NCBI GenBank assembly: GCA_012861695.1
Contig: JAAOOA010000177.1
Location: 248,001 to 312,000 of the forward strand
Source: Trematomus loennbergii
Lineage: Eukaryota > Chordata > Actinopteri > Perciformes > Nototheniidae
Reading direction: 5' to 3'
Length of the DNA: 64,000 nt
Shown: piece by piece, positions 38,999-51,036 of the stretch
How the letters are laid out: each line of letters begins with the position of its first letter
How positions within the stretch are numbered: position 1 is the stretch's first letter
Made by a program: the position numbers and the translations under genes
Notes under the pieces: model-generated
Database searches by the model: none
What the model was told of the DNA's origin: nothing
What the model saw: the letters and a program-made list of their open reading frames with translations, nothing else

Positions 38999-40276
38999 GG
39001 GCCTCATTTATAACGCCTTGCGTAGGATTGACGTAGGAAGGTTGCTTACGTAGTACAAAGCACAAAAATAGGTACATAATTTTCCGCCATTTTCCGATTC
39101 ACAAAACATTGCGTACCGGCGAGGGAAGTGCGTACGGCACTTCCTACGCCTGTTTCCCTTTATAAATCACAATCGACTCGTAACGCCCATATTTGCCTAT
39201 AAATAGTCAAAGAAACGCCCATTCATTCATTCATTTTGACTGACTGCATGAAGAAGATCGCAGGAAATGACGATAGAACAGCTAAAAAAGACATCTCACA
39301 CCGTGTCAGATTTTGGTTATTTTGGGGAGGTGGAGATAAATCATATTGTTTGGTGGATGCAGTTTGAACCAGAGTAGCAGCATGGAGGTCGGATCGTCAC
39401 CAACATAAATAAATAAGTGGTCCGAAAAAAGTTAATGACAAAAAAAATACACATAACCTTCCTCAGGCAGTGTGTTTGTACCGGGGACAGGAGACCCCCC
39501 CTTGATGAGAAACTGTAAGAAATGATCGGGGAATCCCTCCGGAGTGGAGTCATGACGACTGGATCTGAATTATTTTTGTTGTATTTGGTGGTTTGTGTTC
39601 CAGCTGTCGATCAGCAACTATATATCCATAATCCACCAGTTAAAGGAAATACAATTGTGTTTTTATTAGCTGTACAATTGACCACATATGGTGTTCTTAG
39701 TTTCCATACCTCCTGTGTTTTACGAGCGACTTATCAAGTCTTGGCAAACGGCATAAAACACGATTAAACGTGATAGTATATAAAACCATGCTCGTATCTA
39801 CAACCTATAGAAATGCAAAACGGCGTCAGTTTAGACGTAATTCTGTCCTCCTGCTTACCGCATCATTTATGAGAAAACATTTCATAACATTAACACAACA
39901 TATTCGAGGTGGTTTTAAATAACATATCCGTATTTATTTATTTCTCCAAGTTATGTTTTTGTGTGCACTGAGGAGTCTCAAACAGGCGTTTGTTTAATCA
40001 TTTTAAGATTGGCTTTAATCAATGTTTGAAAATGAATTCTTCATATTTGATAAATGAGAGGTAACATTTTATTTATGGTATTATTTCCACATATTTCTCT
40101 CCATTCTTCCTTCTGCCAACGGTGTCGCAGTTTCTCGTCTCTCCCGTTTGTGTGCTTAGTGCGTACGCATGGGTTAGAGTTTGCGTGGAGGACCGCACAT
40201 TTTCCCGTCAAGTTAGTATTTTATAAATACAGCGTACGCCATTTTTTGAGCGTATATCCCTTTATAAATGAGGCCC
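38999..40276. mobile_element. Harbinger3-like element, copy 1, CTG target duplication
   Basis: Ends gggcctcatttataacgcc and, inverted, gggcctcatttataaaggga. CTG flanks it at 38996-38998 and 40277-40279. The empty site would read cacacctgatctg, close to the CACCWGGTCT core remembered for zebrafish Harbinger3 insertions. A near-identical copy lies at 52252-53572; this copy lacks about 36 bp near 39179. No transposase frame. Confidence 0.85.
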
Positions 40277-40661
40277 CTGATCTGTTGGAGCAAACTCTGC
40301 TATGTTCACTTTTTGGTGCTGTTTACATGAGAACGCAAACAGTTGTATCCGCTACTTTTCTCTTTCGTATAGCCCGTTCGTTCACACAAGGCCGTAACGG
40401 AAACGCGGAAACGGACCCCGCAAACGATAACGGGTCCCAAGGTGGATAGATCTGCAAACGGAACGCTCTGGGGGGCCAAACGGCTCAGTGTGTACGCCTC
40501 TATACCAGGGGTTTTCAAAGTGTGTGAAGGTGAGCCTCCCCTCAGAGAACATAAGAACAGCCGCGCCCCCCCTCCCAATTATTATTGCTATTATTATTGT
40601 TGTTGTTGCTATAATGCAGGGGTATTCAATTGCATTTCAAAGAGGTCCAGTAAGAGAACAT

Positions 40662-40715
40662 GTCATTAAATGCTCTGTTTTCGCTGTCTACCTTTCTCTT
40701 TTTTGAGCACGCCAT
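40662..40715 (-). pseudogene. hAT transposase N-terminal remnant
   Basis: On the minus strand the frame reads MACSKKRKVDSENRAFND and then diverges and stops. The KKRKVD-x(5)-AF start is familiar from Charlie-like hAT transposases and host genes derived from them. The zinc finger and catalytic domain are gone. A similar start occurs at 63446. Confidence 0.6.
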
Positions 40716-41185
40716 TTGAAATGACTCCGACTGTTTCTCTCTTCTTGTCTCGTCTCTGTGTGTGTGTTTGAATCTATCGTGCTGAGTCCCAGTCTCCTCT
40801 GATGTTACACTGCAACCTGCCTGTGAGACAGAGTCCAACCACACACTCTGTCTGTCCAACACATGTCCTGCAATACACATGCTGCAGCTGCCCAGCTGCT
40901 CACTGTTTGTAAAAGTAAATAAATAGTATTTTCATTTCAATAATTTACTTTCTTTACCCTGCTTCATAAATAATACTGACATCCCTGTGCTCCTCCGAGT
41001 CTGGGGTCCGGGAAGTGAGGAGAGCGAGGACACAGACAGGGAGGCTGCTTTACTTCATAAAGGAAATGGCGCTCAATATTAACAACATAGGAGCTAAAAC
41101 GCTTAATAACCTTCATTACGTGTTAGAGAAAGAACATAAGAAAGGTTGACAAAGATGAGGCTGTTAAACGGGCAGCGCTGTGTGT

Positions 41186-41235
41186 AGAAAGAGAGAGAGA
41201 GAGAGAAGAGAGAAGAGAGAGAGAGAGAGAGAGAG

Positions 41236-41275
<40 letters not shown>

Positions 41276-41299
41276 AAGAGAGAGAGAGAAGAGAGAGAG
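41186..41299. repeat. (GA)n microsatellite
   Basis: Imperfect GA repeats of about 114 bp with AGAAG and GGAGAT interruptions. Confidence 0.97.
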
Positions 41300-42620
41300 C
41301 TGCGGTCCGCGGCCTCGCCTCCTGTCCTCACAACTCTTATTATTCCCGGGACCGGACAATTGTTATTTGTTCCTACTCGGAACCGAGTTGTATTGTGCTT
41401 CCCGTCCCTGCCACTGTGCTACACATCCCGCCCGCCCCGTCTAACAGTACAGCAAGCGGCGAGATGCATTTCCTTAGGAATCGACAAGCAGAACCGAAAC
41501 TAACATTTATGGGCGAAAAACGTCACTTGTCCGTCGGAGACGTCAATGGAAAGATGTATGTGTCCGATATTATAAATAACACGTCCCGGACGATTGGACG
41601 TGTGCTTTTTCGCACACTGCATGTTGCCGGTCGCATAAAGTTAGCTGAAATTAACCAGCTAGATTTCACTGTTTCTCGTAATTTTTTTCTCACGCTGCGC
41701 CTCCCCTGAAGCTCTCTGGCGCCCCCCAAGGGAGGCGCGCCTCACACTTTGAAAACCGCTGCTCTATACGATCATTTCCTGATAACGATGAAGCCATAGC
41801 CCCACCTCTGCTGCTCACTGCTGTAGCACTGCTACTGCTACTGCTACTGCTACTGACCATGCTACAGATGTTAGTGCAAAATATACAGCTCCTCTACCAC
41901 AACCATCAGCAACAAGTGGACATGGAGAATTACATGAACTACATGTTGCTAAATCCACCGCGGGGCATAAACAGAAGGGCAACCATGGCAAACATTCGGG
42001 GGTCTTCTTCGCTGCTTTTGGTGTATTTTGTGGCGTAAGTACAGCGCCACTTACAGGCCCGGCATATCTACTACAGCGTCTCCAGCGCTTTCGAGCGGTC
42101 TCGTGTGAACGGAAGACTTTTTTGATATCGAATTTGGTTCGTTTGCGTTTCGTTTGCGTTTGCGTGTAAATGGGGTCTTTATTTAACCTGTCGTGAAGCA
42201 AACAATGGGGCTGCTGCTGGCTCCCTGCTGAGCTCTGGTTCCCTTTGTGTTGTGATAGCAGACAGAGCAACCACAGTGATTATGAATTCACACATTCAAC
42301 TATTTAAATGCTTTTAATACTTTGTTTCCCTGGCTTTTTTTTTTTGGCTGCTAATTAAGAGAATTCAAATCTTAAACAGGAAGTTATCAACTAAACATTC
42401 TACATAACATCAAAACTATCTAATAACACACATCATAGACTATTTAGTCTATCACATCAGAAATTTAAAGATTTAAAGCATCTAGACATGTTGAGCCTCA
42501 TATACTTTGGTAGTTCCTCATTAAAGCAGATGCAGATGTTCGGACCAGCATTATAGCAGCTGTTTGCCTCTCTTTGTACTTATGTATTACTTATGCATTC
42601 TAAGACATGCAGAGCCTGCT

Positions 42621-42721
<101 letters not shown>

Positions 42722-44028
42722 CAGTGGTGAACCGTGTCTATCACAACTGGACCTTCTGTAGACACACACACACCCTCCGCCGCCGCCGCGCCCCCCCCCC
42801 CCCGCCGTTATAATGTCCGTCTTTTCACTGAATTGTCGTCTTGAAAAGGGTACTTGCAACAATTCCGCAACAACATCATCTTCACCTGTTGCACTTGCCA
42901 TTTCAACGTTAAAAACAATAACACGGCATATGAATTGCTTCGTGGCATTTATCTAGATCCTCTGTCTCGAGCCAGTGAACTACCAGGCCTTCTAGAACAG
43001 TGGTTCTCAACTGGTGGGTCGCGACTCAAAAGTGGGTCGCGGACCCGTTTCGAGTGGGTCGCAGATGTGTGAGTTTGCTGAAAAAACTCAAACCATTTTG
43101 AAGGCCCGATTTTCTAACGCTGTGCATGCAGTAGGCGTTGGACTGGAAGTACCGGAGACCATAAACAGTTTTGAAAACTTCTGTCACGTAGTGATCATCT
43201 TCTCAATAAAACATATTTGCTGATGTTTTTCGAGTCTTCTGGCCAATCAAAATCAAGATTGTTGCCGGAAGTCCACGGAGAATAACTTTGCGGTAGAACT
43301 ATTCTTTATACATCCATGGTTACAACTTCAGATACAATCAGCATGTCTGCCTTTTTATGTTATACAGTTCAGCTTTGAATCGATCATCTCATTAAACCTT
43401 TTTAAAGCATACTTTAGTTCTGTGAAGGGATATAAGGGATATATGCACTGTACTTCACTTTAATTAATATTGTATGCTGAAAAGCGTATATTACAGCACG
43501 ATTTTTTGTTGAATAGATTCGAGTGGTTCAAAATTTCGGGTCGCAATCTATGCGGGTGGGTCCCGAGGCCTGACCAGTTGAGAACCACTGTTCTAGAATA
43601 CCCTGGAACCGAGGGAAACTCTGAAAGAATACGCCCATTGGCTACAAATCAATATATGATTGGTTGATCAAACTGTCAATCCAAAGGTACGCTCTCATTC
43701 AGTGCAACGGCCAGGACATTCTATCAAGGATATAGAATACCTTGGTTGAAGGATATTCTACCCAGAGACCCAGAAAAAGATCTGATTGGTTGCACAAAAC
43801 CACTGCACAAAAACCACTGAAATGCGTAGTGCATGGACCGAGAAGGACAAACAAATCAATGTAACACTGTAATATTACAGATCAACAACACAGATATGAT
43901 TCTCATTTATTCATTTTACATACATTTTATTACATTTTATTTATATAATTAAATCGATTTTTTGTTTGTTTTATCTGAGTGTTCCAGGGTATTCTCTGAA
44001 TACCTTGAAGGCCCTGACGGTTCGCCAG
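42722..44028. mobile_element. ctggcgaaccgtc element with nested hAT
   Basis: The left end cagtggtgaaccgtgtctat and the right end, inverted, ctggcgaaccgtcagggcct are imperfect inverted repeats. Its interior shares gtagacacacac and cgtagtgcatggaccgag with 17362-17558. A hAT element at 42998-43590 is nested in it. A CCG/C-rich patch follows the left end. Superfamily uncertain. Confidence 0.7.
42998..43590. mobile_element. hAT miniature element with palindromic 8-bp target duplication
   Basis: Ends cagtggttctcaactggtgg and, inverted, cagtggttctcaactggtca. The exact flanks ttctagaa at 42990-42997 and 43591-43598 are themselves palindromic. Subterminal gtgggtcgcg repeats. No coding frame. Confidence 0.93.
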
Positions 44029-44060
44029 CTATATTAGGTTAGTTGAAAGCAATAATATTA

Positions 44061-44398
44061 AGGCCGCTACACACACCTGAGACCAAAGAACGCGTACCGA
44101 AGGCGTCCCGACTTTTACGTCAGCTACGTCGCCTGCATCGGCTACGCCGCCCGCCTACGAACACACCGCAAATACTTAAGTCGACGAGTGGCAATAACTG
44201 TCCTTACCAGCAGGCAGCGGTAGTGTGAACAGCCAATCAGAGTGATTGCTTGGGCCGACTTTCTCTGACTGGGAGGTGTGAAAATGTGCTGTAAAGAGAC
44301 GGCGGTGCGGGACACACCAACCTGAGTAGGGCGCCGCGAATGCCCGACTGCCTCTGACGGCCTCTGACTCCCAAAATCGGGTTGGTGTGTAGCCAGCT
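44061..44398. mobile_element. Probable Harbinger miniature element, TTA flanks
   Basis: Ends aggccgctacacacacc and, inverted, agctggctacacacc; TTA at 44058-44060 and 44399-44401. The body is CpG-rich and 338 bp long. The size, three-base duplication and 'ctacacac' ends fit PIF/Harbinger. Confidence 0.7.
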
Positions 44399-44399
44399 T

Positions 44400-44503
44400 T
44401 AAGTTTAAATAAAAAATGTGCTTTCAACTATCCTAATTCAGTTATGTGAAATCTGTTGACATAAAACATTTAATTAAAGTGAATGTTCATTTTTTTCAGT
44501 GCA
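44400..44503 (+). repeat. Dispersed repeat ending in ttttttcagtg
   Basis: Starts aagtttaaat and contains tatgtgaaatctgttgac and ttaattaaagtgaatg, ending ttttttcagtg. Same family as 5640, 26605 and 47440. Confidence 0.55.
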
Positions 44504-46990
44504 GTATCTGCAGGACCTTCACAAAGGATATGTTCATCCAAGTATGTAATACAATTACAAATAATTATTGATAATGTTGTTTATGAAACTAAACTTGTAC
44601 TTTATAAGCGGTTCATGTAACATGCAGTACTGTGTTATAAACTCACCACACAGGTATCCATGCTGTGCAGCACACATTTCCAATTGCAATTCAGACAACT
44701 TCCGTTAATGGCACCATATTGTTATAGAAACATGATAAAACATCAGATTAGGATCAGCGTTAGGACTCTGAGAGTTGGTCTGCTGTCAGACTCTCACTTT
44801 CTTCCAGCTCTGGCACCCTTCAGGCTCTATGATATATTATTCGCCCAAATGTAGTCAGAGATCACAGGCAGCAGATGTCCATCTGAACAATATAACACAT
44901 TACCACTTCTGATGGAGACAGGAAGTCAGGACACACAGTTAGGAGGACAGAGCACTTCCTTGTTGCTGAAACACATTTGTGCTGGGTATGAATAGTCAAT
45001 GTAGAAAGAATGTCCTATGTGTTTTAACAAACACTTTACCTGCACCTCAATAGAACACGTCATGTTGTTTGAAGGAAAGGATGGAAAGGTGAATTCATAT
45101 GGATTTTTTTGTTTCTTTTAAAAGCAACTTTAATTACAACACATGACAAATTAGTTCAGTGAAAACTCAATGGGGTAAAATCCAAGCTGTCAAAAACACA
45201 ATGGCACTTCCTTAGAAGGACGTTTTTAGTATATCATTTACAATCATGTTGGTCAGGGATGGGTTTATACCTTTCCATTTAATAAGGAGGTCCAGTGTTC
45301 CATATAAGATAAAAGGGAGCTGTCCTTAGCATTTAGAGAATGACATCAACCCTTAACATGACTGCCACTGCAAAATGCAGGTTAGGAACCTGTCCAAGTA
45401 TAACAGTATTGGACCACAGCCAGGGTATGTTCCTCTTGGTTTGTTAACTAAGGAGGTTATTGTCTTAGCAATTTATCAGGGGTCTCATTTGGATATATAC
45501 TGTATATATGTATTTCTTGGGTTGGTTTCTCACAGATTAAATGTATCGGCCCTAATGTAAACTACGGCTGTCATTCAGGCTTTATCACACCTTTAATACA
45601 AAAGACTGGCAACCTTCTGTTCCACAGTTATCATTTTTGTTTGGTTTGCTTTAAGTCTTTTCAGCAGGCCAGCAGACTAAATATTGGTTAATTTTCCGGG
45701 AACTTGGTTGTCTATTATTGACCAAGGAAGAACCAATTAAATGTTGGAGTGTATCTGAATCCTGGGGCCTAAAGGCGCTCTATTTGCACTTTTGTGAATA
45801 TTGCGAGATTGAACATGGCCAGAACTATGCCACTGTAATTTGTAATAAGTTTTGGTAATTAATGCTAAAATATTTTCTTTTCTTTTCTTGGTCCATACCA
45901 AAGAGTCAAGCAGCTGGGGGTAAAACGACCACAGAACAATGATGGATATCTGGAGCCTTTAATTCCTGCCTCAGTTAAATGAGTGCCTATATAAAGTCAT
46001 AGATGGATGGGTCGCTACAAGCTGACATTAGTCAAATGGAGTGCATCATTACATCTGCTGCTAAGAGCACTGAGATTGATGTGCTTCAACTCCATCTCCC
46101 TGATAATGGAGACAGTTCTTCACAGGACAATGCATCTAGGAAATGCCTCACCTCTTCAACACGGCGGGATGATGTTGACTATAACCCCCAATTACCCGTG
46201 GATTGGACTAGTGAATAAGCTAGCATGCATTGGACCATGCATCATGAAATCAATCATCTCACAATAGCACAGTTATCCTACATTCTTTACCCTTTTTTAA
46301 ATATAGCTCCCCACACATATGCATGTTCACTTGGTTTTGAAGGACTCCTTTTGCACATGTCACCGGTCTGCAGTGTGACATGAGATTCACTCTGAGGTAG
46401 GCTGTTATTGATGAAGATGTGCACCGAGATTACAGGGAGACATCTGGTCAGTGTCGGGAAAATGTGCAAGAAATGACATGCTCCAGCTGTTGTGAGTGTG
46501 TGTCTGTTTTTCACATTGTACGTGATTGAGAAAGTGACTTTCAGATGCTGCCGTGCGATTCAGAGAGCGTCACTTTCCATCAGTCCCATCACTGACAATC
46601 TGCTGAGAGAAGGGCATCATATTGTGCGTCATTGTCCAGCCAAGAGAACACACAGTTGGCTCACTTAAACTCGCAAAGCCGCAGAAAACACTCGATAAAC
46701 AGTGAAGTGGAGTTACATGTCAAGCCTTTTACACCCCTTGTTCACATAGGGATTTTTTTTGGCAGAGAGGAGCTGGCTCTCAGTTTCTCATCCAAAAACA
46801 TCGAGACATCAACAACACCACTGTTGACAGATTAGCATCGCCTCTTTGGATTTGTTTTATTTTTGTGTGCAATTACACTTTGGTTTGACCTGTGAATGAG
46901 TTTGCCACTGCAAAATCTGACAGCCGTAAAGCTAGGAGGACAATCTGCGTACAGAGATAAAGGTTCAGCTCATGGTGTTTGAAAGAGTTG

Positions 46991-47350
46991 AGATTTCACG
47001 TTTGGCTTCAGCTTATAATGATGAAAATTCTTCACACATTTCTCAAATATGACACGAAATTAATTTGTAGTATATTGACTTCAAAGCAACTGTAAAATCC
47101 AGCCCTTAGTTTCGTTCTCTAAGATGCAAAAGAGTCTCAAAATGCAGTGTCAGTGTAAGTGCTTTGTGTGTAACATCTTTACATGTCATCTCAAACCATA
47201 TCTGGAGCCACCACCTCCTGTGGGAAACACTGTCATGTGATTTATGTGCTTGCCATGCATCTGTCGAGCATTTCAGTCCGTTTAAAAAAAAAAAACTGAC
47301 TGAAATGCCCCTTTGTCGGGGTTGTGGGTTTTGACCCGCTGACATTTGTA
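46991..47350 (+). repeat. 360-bp duplicated segment, copy 1
   Basis: From agatttcacgtttggcttca to ccgctgacatttgta, nearly identical to 55331-55693 in the same orientation. Near its 3' end, gcatttcagtc and gactgaaatgc flank an A run and could form a hairpin. Sharp, matching edges suggest a mobile element or a recent local duplication. Confidence 0.9.
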
Positions 47351-47439
47351 GAGTTTGAAAGTTCTCCTTTAAGTTCTATAGTGATGTTACTGATGCTTTC
47401 CAGAAGTGAAAATATTCTCTTGAAAGCAATATTATTAAG

Positions 47440-47541
47440 TTTAAATAGGTTTAACTTAATAGTATTGCTTTCGACTAACCTAATACATTTCTGTGAAATC
47501 TGTTGACTTTGATTAAAGTCAACGTTTCAGTTTTTTCAGTG
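47440..47541 (+). repeat. Dispersed repeat ending in ttttttcagtg
   Basis: Contains aggtttaacttaatagtatt, tgtgaaatctgttgacttt and attaaagtcaacgtttcag, then ttttttcagtg. It is the best preserved of four related segments in the window. Confidence 0.55.
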
Positions 47542-48903
47542 TCTATAAGAACGTGTGATATACACATTTCCTCCAACATATCTCCTAATGAAGCCTGCAG
47601 GTGCATCCACAATTAACATACATAGCATTTTAGAGTCAGTACTGTTACGCAAAGGTGAGTGAATGCAAACTCCTCTATGGAGGAGAAAAGTGTTACAAAG
47701 AGCAGTTGCAAACATGTAAATTATATAAAAAACATATGGTTACCTTTGTCAATTGAAAAACTGAAAAAAATCATAAATGCAACAAAACATTGGTTATTAA
47801 AGATAATGATGTGGCTTGGATAAGTAGATTTGTTGCATTATTTATGTTTCTTTGTTTGTCCCTATCTTCCTTCTACTTGTTGACTTTGACGATATATTTA
47901 ATTGTCATATATTAAAATGAAACATAATCAGGAAAAATAAAATAATTCCTCAAAACTGAATTGACAATGCGGTTTTGTTGCATGCGAAGATCTTTTTCCC
48001 TAACCCTAACCTGTGAAACCAGACGCTGTTTTTGTCGAAAACTCACCCTTTTTTATTAGATTTCCAGCAAGAAGTGTATATTGTACTTTTAGAATCTACG
48101 TCCAGTGGACGTGTAGGATCTATAGTTTGATAGATATTACGAAGATGATTTGAGGTCTCGCCAGGTGAACGTGTAGTTCCGCAGCGTCCATGTAAAGTTG
48201 GCGTCAACCCTCACGGGGTGAAAACAGTATTTCCGGTCTCAAAGTTTTCTCGAAGTATTCTCCTCACTGTCAAATGATTACACAGTGATATCTGCATTAC
48301 TCATCCACAAAAAAACATCAGTTTATCCTTGTTAATTACACAATATTGATTGGTTTAAATTGTGTACAATGCTTTTGTGTTTTTAACCTTCGATTTGGAG
48401 AAACACATAGTTTTTTGGAGTTTAGACACTACAGAGTTTCCGAAGACACTACACTACCCAGAATCCTCAGCTATCATTTGGGACTACAACATCCGCTTAA
48501 CTTTACAAACCCCGTGATTAGTCCTCAAGCTCTGTGATTGGATGTTGGAGTGGCAGTGCCCCCCAGAACTACACATGCTGGCTATTGTGTTTCGCAACAT
48601 GTTCTATGGCACGTCTCTACTGGGAATTGTAGTTTTAAAAGACGTTTTCGTATTTCCCATAATTAGAAGTTGCCAGTATTAAACTGTGTACACCCCTGGA
48701 GGTTTAGGGGATAGGAAACACATTGATGTACAAATAACACACAGCATACAATGCCATAATAACTTTGTATTATTAGTGTAGGACACTTATGTATGTATAA
48801 CATCTGAAGATGTGTAGTTTTATTCATGTTTTCACATAATTGTACAGGATATTGCTATAATATTTCACATATTGTAGTTCTATAGAAATATTATAGCTGA
48901 TAA

Positions 48904-48970
48904 TGTATATATATATATATCATATATATTATATGATATATATAATGTAATATATATAATATAAAAAATA
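48904..48970. repeat. AT-rich palindromic simple repeat
   Basis: Alternating TA/AT units with internal palindromes such as atatattatatgatatat. Confidence 0.95.
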
Positions 48971-50499
48971 TTAATGTGAATACACATTAATATCTGATTT
49001 GTAAAACATCACAGACGAAAGGTATATCCGTCATTTAACAGTAAGCTATTGAAATTGTGATTCCATAGATGTGTCTCCCATCACCCAAATCCCTTGACTA
49101 TTCTCTCAACTCAGTATTTACATTCTTATATTCAAAGAAAATCAGTAATATCTTTAAAAACTACAAGTCCCTTTCTATCAGCTGTGCACCGTTATGGTGT
49201 AAATATAACCTATCTACCAATTGGATCAAATATAAAAGTCAGCCGAATTAGTATTGATACTGCAAGGAGACGTATTTTGTGAAGAGAAATTGAAGATGTT
49301 GTTTAATTGCTGATATATTTATGATCCACGTCACGTATTCAGTTTTGGCGGCAGTGCTTCCTGTTTGTCTAGAAGTCTTCTCCTCAGGGCTCTATAAATA
49401 GAGAACTATGGCAGATATGTAATATTTAATGCAGCCGAACCGTGTATTACAATGCCGTTATGTGATGACTTTCAACAAGAAAAGCAAGCATCAAGTATTT
49501 TTTTTAAATGTTTTCCGATTTCACATTGCATAAACACCATATCCCAACGTGCACTGCGGCTAATACATCCAATCGACGAGCTTCAACGATAGCTGGGGAT
49601 TATGGGTAGTTCGATGTTTTAGCCTATCAAATAATATATTACGTGTTTTGCTCATTGTCACTGCACTTATATCTAAGAACAGAATGATGTGTGGAGATAC
49701 TTAATGCTGTTTTCATTTGTATCTGCTGCAGAGACACTCCTTTATGCTCACATGAAGTTTCTTCAAGTCTCAAAGTAACACAAACAAGCATGAGGAGCCA
49801 TCACAGATCACTGGGAAGCAACTCATGGCCCAATATGAAGCTAACACAGCCTGCAGTGCTGAGAATGGATTCTTGAGTGAAGAAGAATATTTGCTTTTAT
49901 TTCTTTGGTATAGATTAGATTTAAAACACAGCATTTACAAATCTTGAATTGTCATGGTGAAGCTGAGTTAAGCTAACTAATAGATACATTTCCCAAATAC
50001 TATTCATTTCAAGTGAAGTTTAACTTGTCTGAAGTGAAAAACAAACTAAAATATTTGAAAAGAGGTTTAAAAAGTGACAACAATACTATTTTATATGAAA
50101 CATAAACATCTAGTTTAGTACAGTATATCTTTAGCTGTGTATTTTATTTAAATGCCATTTTAGCACATTTCACGATGAGGTTAGACTTCACGCAGCATGC
50201 TAACCTCAATAAATAGTGAGTTCTACATTAATAGAAACCCATTATCGAGCTTTTGCTGTCGATACTGTTTACTTCGTACAATTCACCTCTCCGTTTTACT
50301 AAATGACTCATCAGCTGCGCGCCCTGTCAATTATCTTCGTCAAATGTATCTTTTTAATGACCTGAGAAGCATGCTTGTGGCTGATGGATGGACTGTTTTG
50401 GTATATAATTTAACTGAGCGGCTCCCAGAAATAAACACATGCAATCATGTAAAAATGAAACTGGGTGCTGGTGAAAAGCTCCACATTGAAATAAAGTGT

Positions 50500-50940
50500 A
50501 AGAGGATGCAGTGCATCAGTGTGAGAGTCTGAGCGTGATGTAAATGATGGAAGTACTGCAGCTCCCTCACATATTATTGCACTTAATGACTCTCCTAATG
50601 AAATGTGCTCTGTGATAAATATATAATGCATATTAATTCAGGTTTCATTTATATATTTACATGTCAAGCCATGCCACGGTTCCTCTAATACGTGACTGCT
50701 TTACAAGCTGTATTATTAGCAGCTGAACTTTCTGTAGCATGGCTGAGTGAATAATGACTGTTGGAGGTTCAGGCGCAGTAATGGGAGGTGACATCAGCGA
50801 AGGAGAGTCGTATCTGCGGTCGAATTTGTGGGTCCTTGACGATGATAAATGCTTTCATGCTCCGGCCTAATTACTGACATAAGCCGACTAATGCTGGTTC
50901 AACTAATGGAAGAACAGATTTCCATCCAACACATCATCTA
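50500..50940. other. Single-copy intronic block, possible regulatory element
   Basis: Not repetitive as far as I can see. Contains several TAATTA/ATTAAT cores, for example near 50631 and 50867, and balanced base composition just before minisatellite array 2. A conserved enhancer is possible but unproven. Confidence 0.25.
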
Positions 50941-51036
50941 CTTCACTGCAACACTTATCTCTTGCAACATCGGTGCCCAGACTCTATACATCTAGAGTGT
51001 TTTCCTAAAGTTTCAAGCTTTCCTCCCAATCCCAGT

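Larger units (their letters stand above)
40506..41761. mobile_element. hAT-type element with perfect 8-bp target duplication
   Basis: Ends caggggttttcaaagtgtgt and, inverted, cagcggttttcaaagtgtga. Exact flanks ctctatac at 40498-40505 and 41762-41769. A second hAT-like terminus, caggggtattcaattgcat, begins at 40617 inside it, indicating a nested element. A GA microsatellite lies at 41186-41299. Confidence 0.9.
40313..42178. mobile_element. Probable Harbinger-like element interrupted by a hAT insertion
   Basis: The left edge gtgctgtttacatgagaacg and the right edge, inverted, gaccccatttacacgcaaac resemble each other. The parts on either side of the hAT at 40506-41761 look like one older element with 'cgtttgcgtttcgtttgcg' subterminal repeats. 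Boundaries are approximate. Confidence 0.4.

Noticed and set aside
40054..40449. 131-codon + strand frame
   Set aside because: It spans the junction of two mobile elements, so it cannot be an ancestral gene; no domain seen.
41815..42270. 151-codon minus-strand frame
   Set aside because: It lies in what appears to be the body of a Harbinger-like element, has no recognisable domain and includes a short GCAGTA-type repeat giving Ala-Val runs.
47998..48016. Telomere-like ccctaaccctaacc
   Set aside because: Only two units, and a similarly short one near 63060; too short to mean an interstitial telomere.
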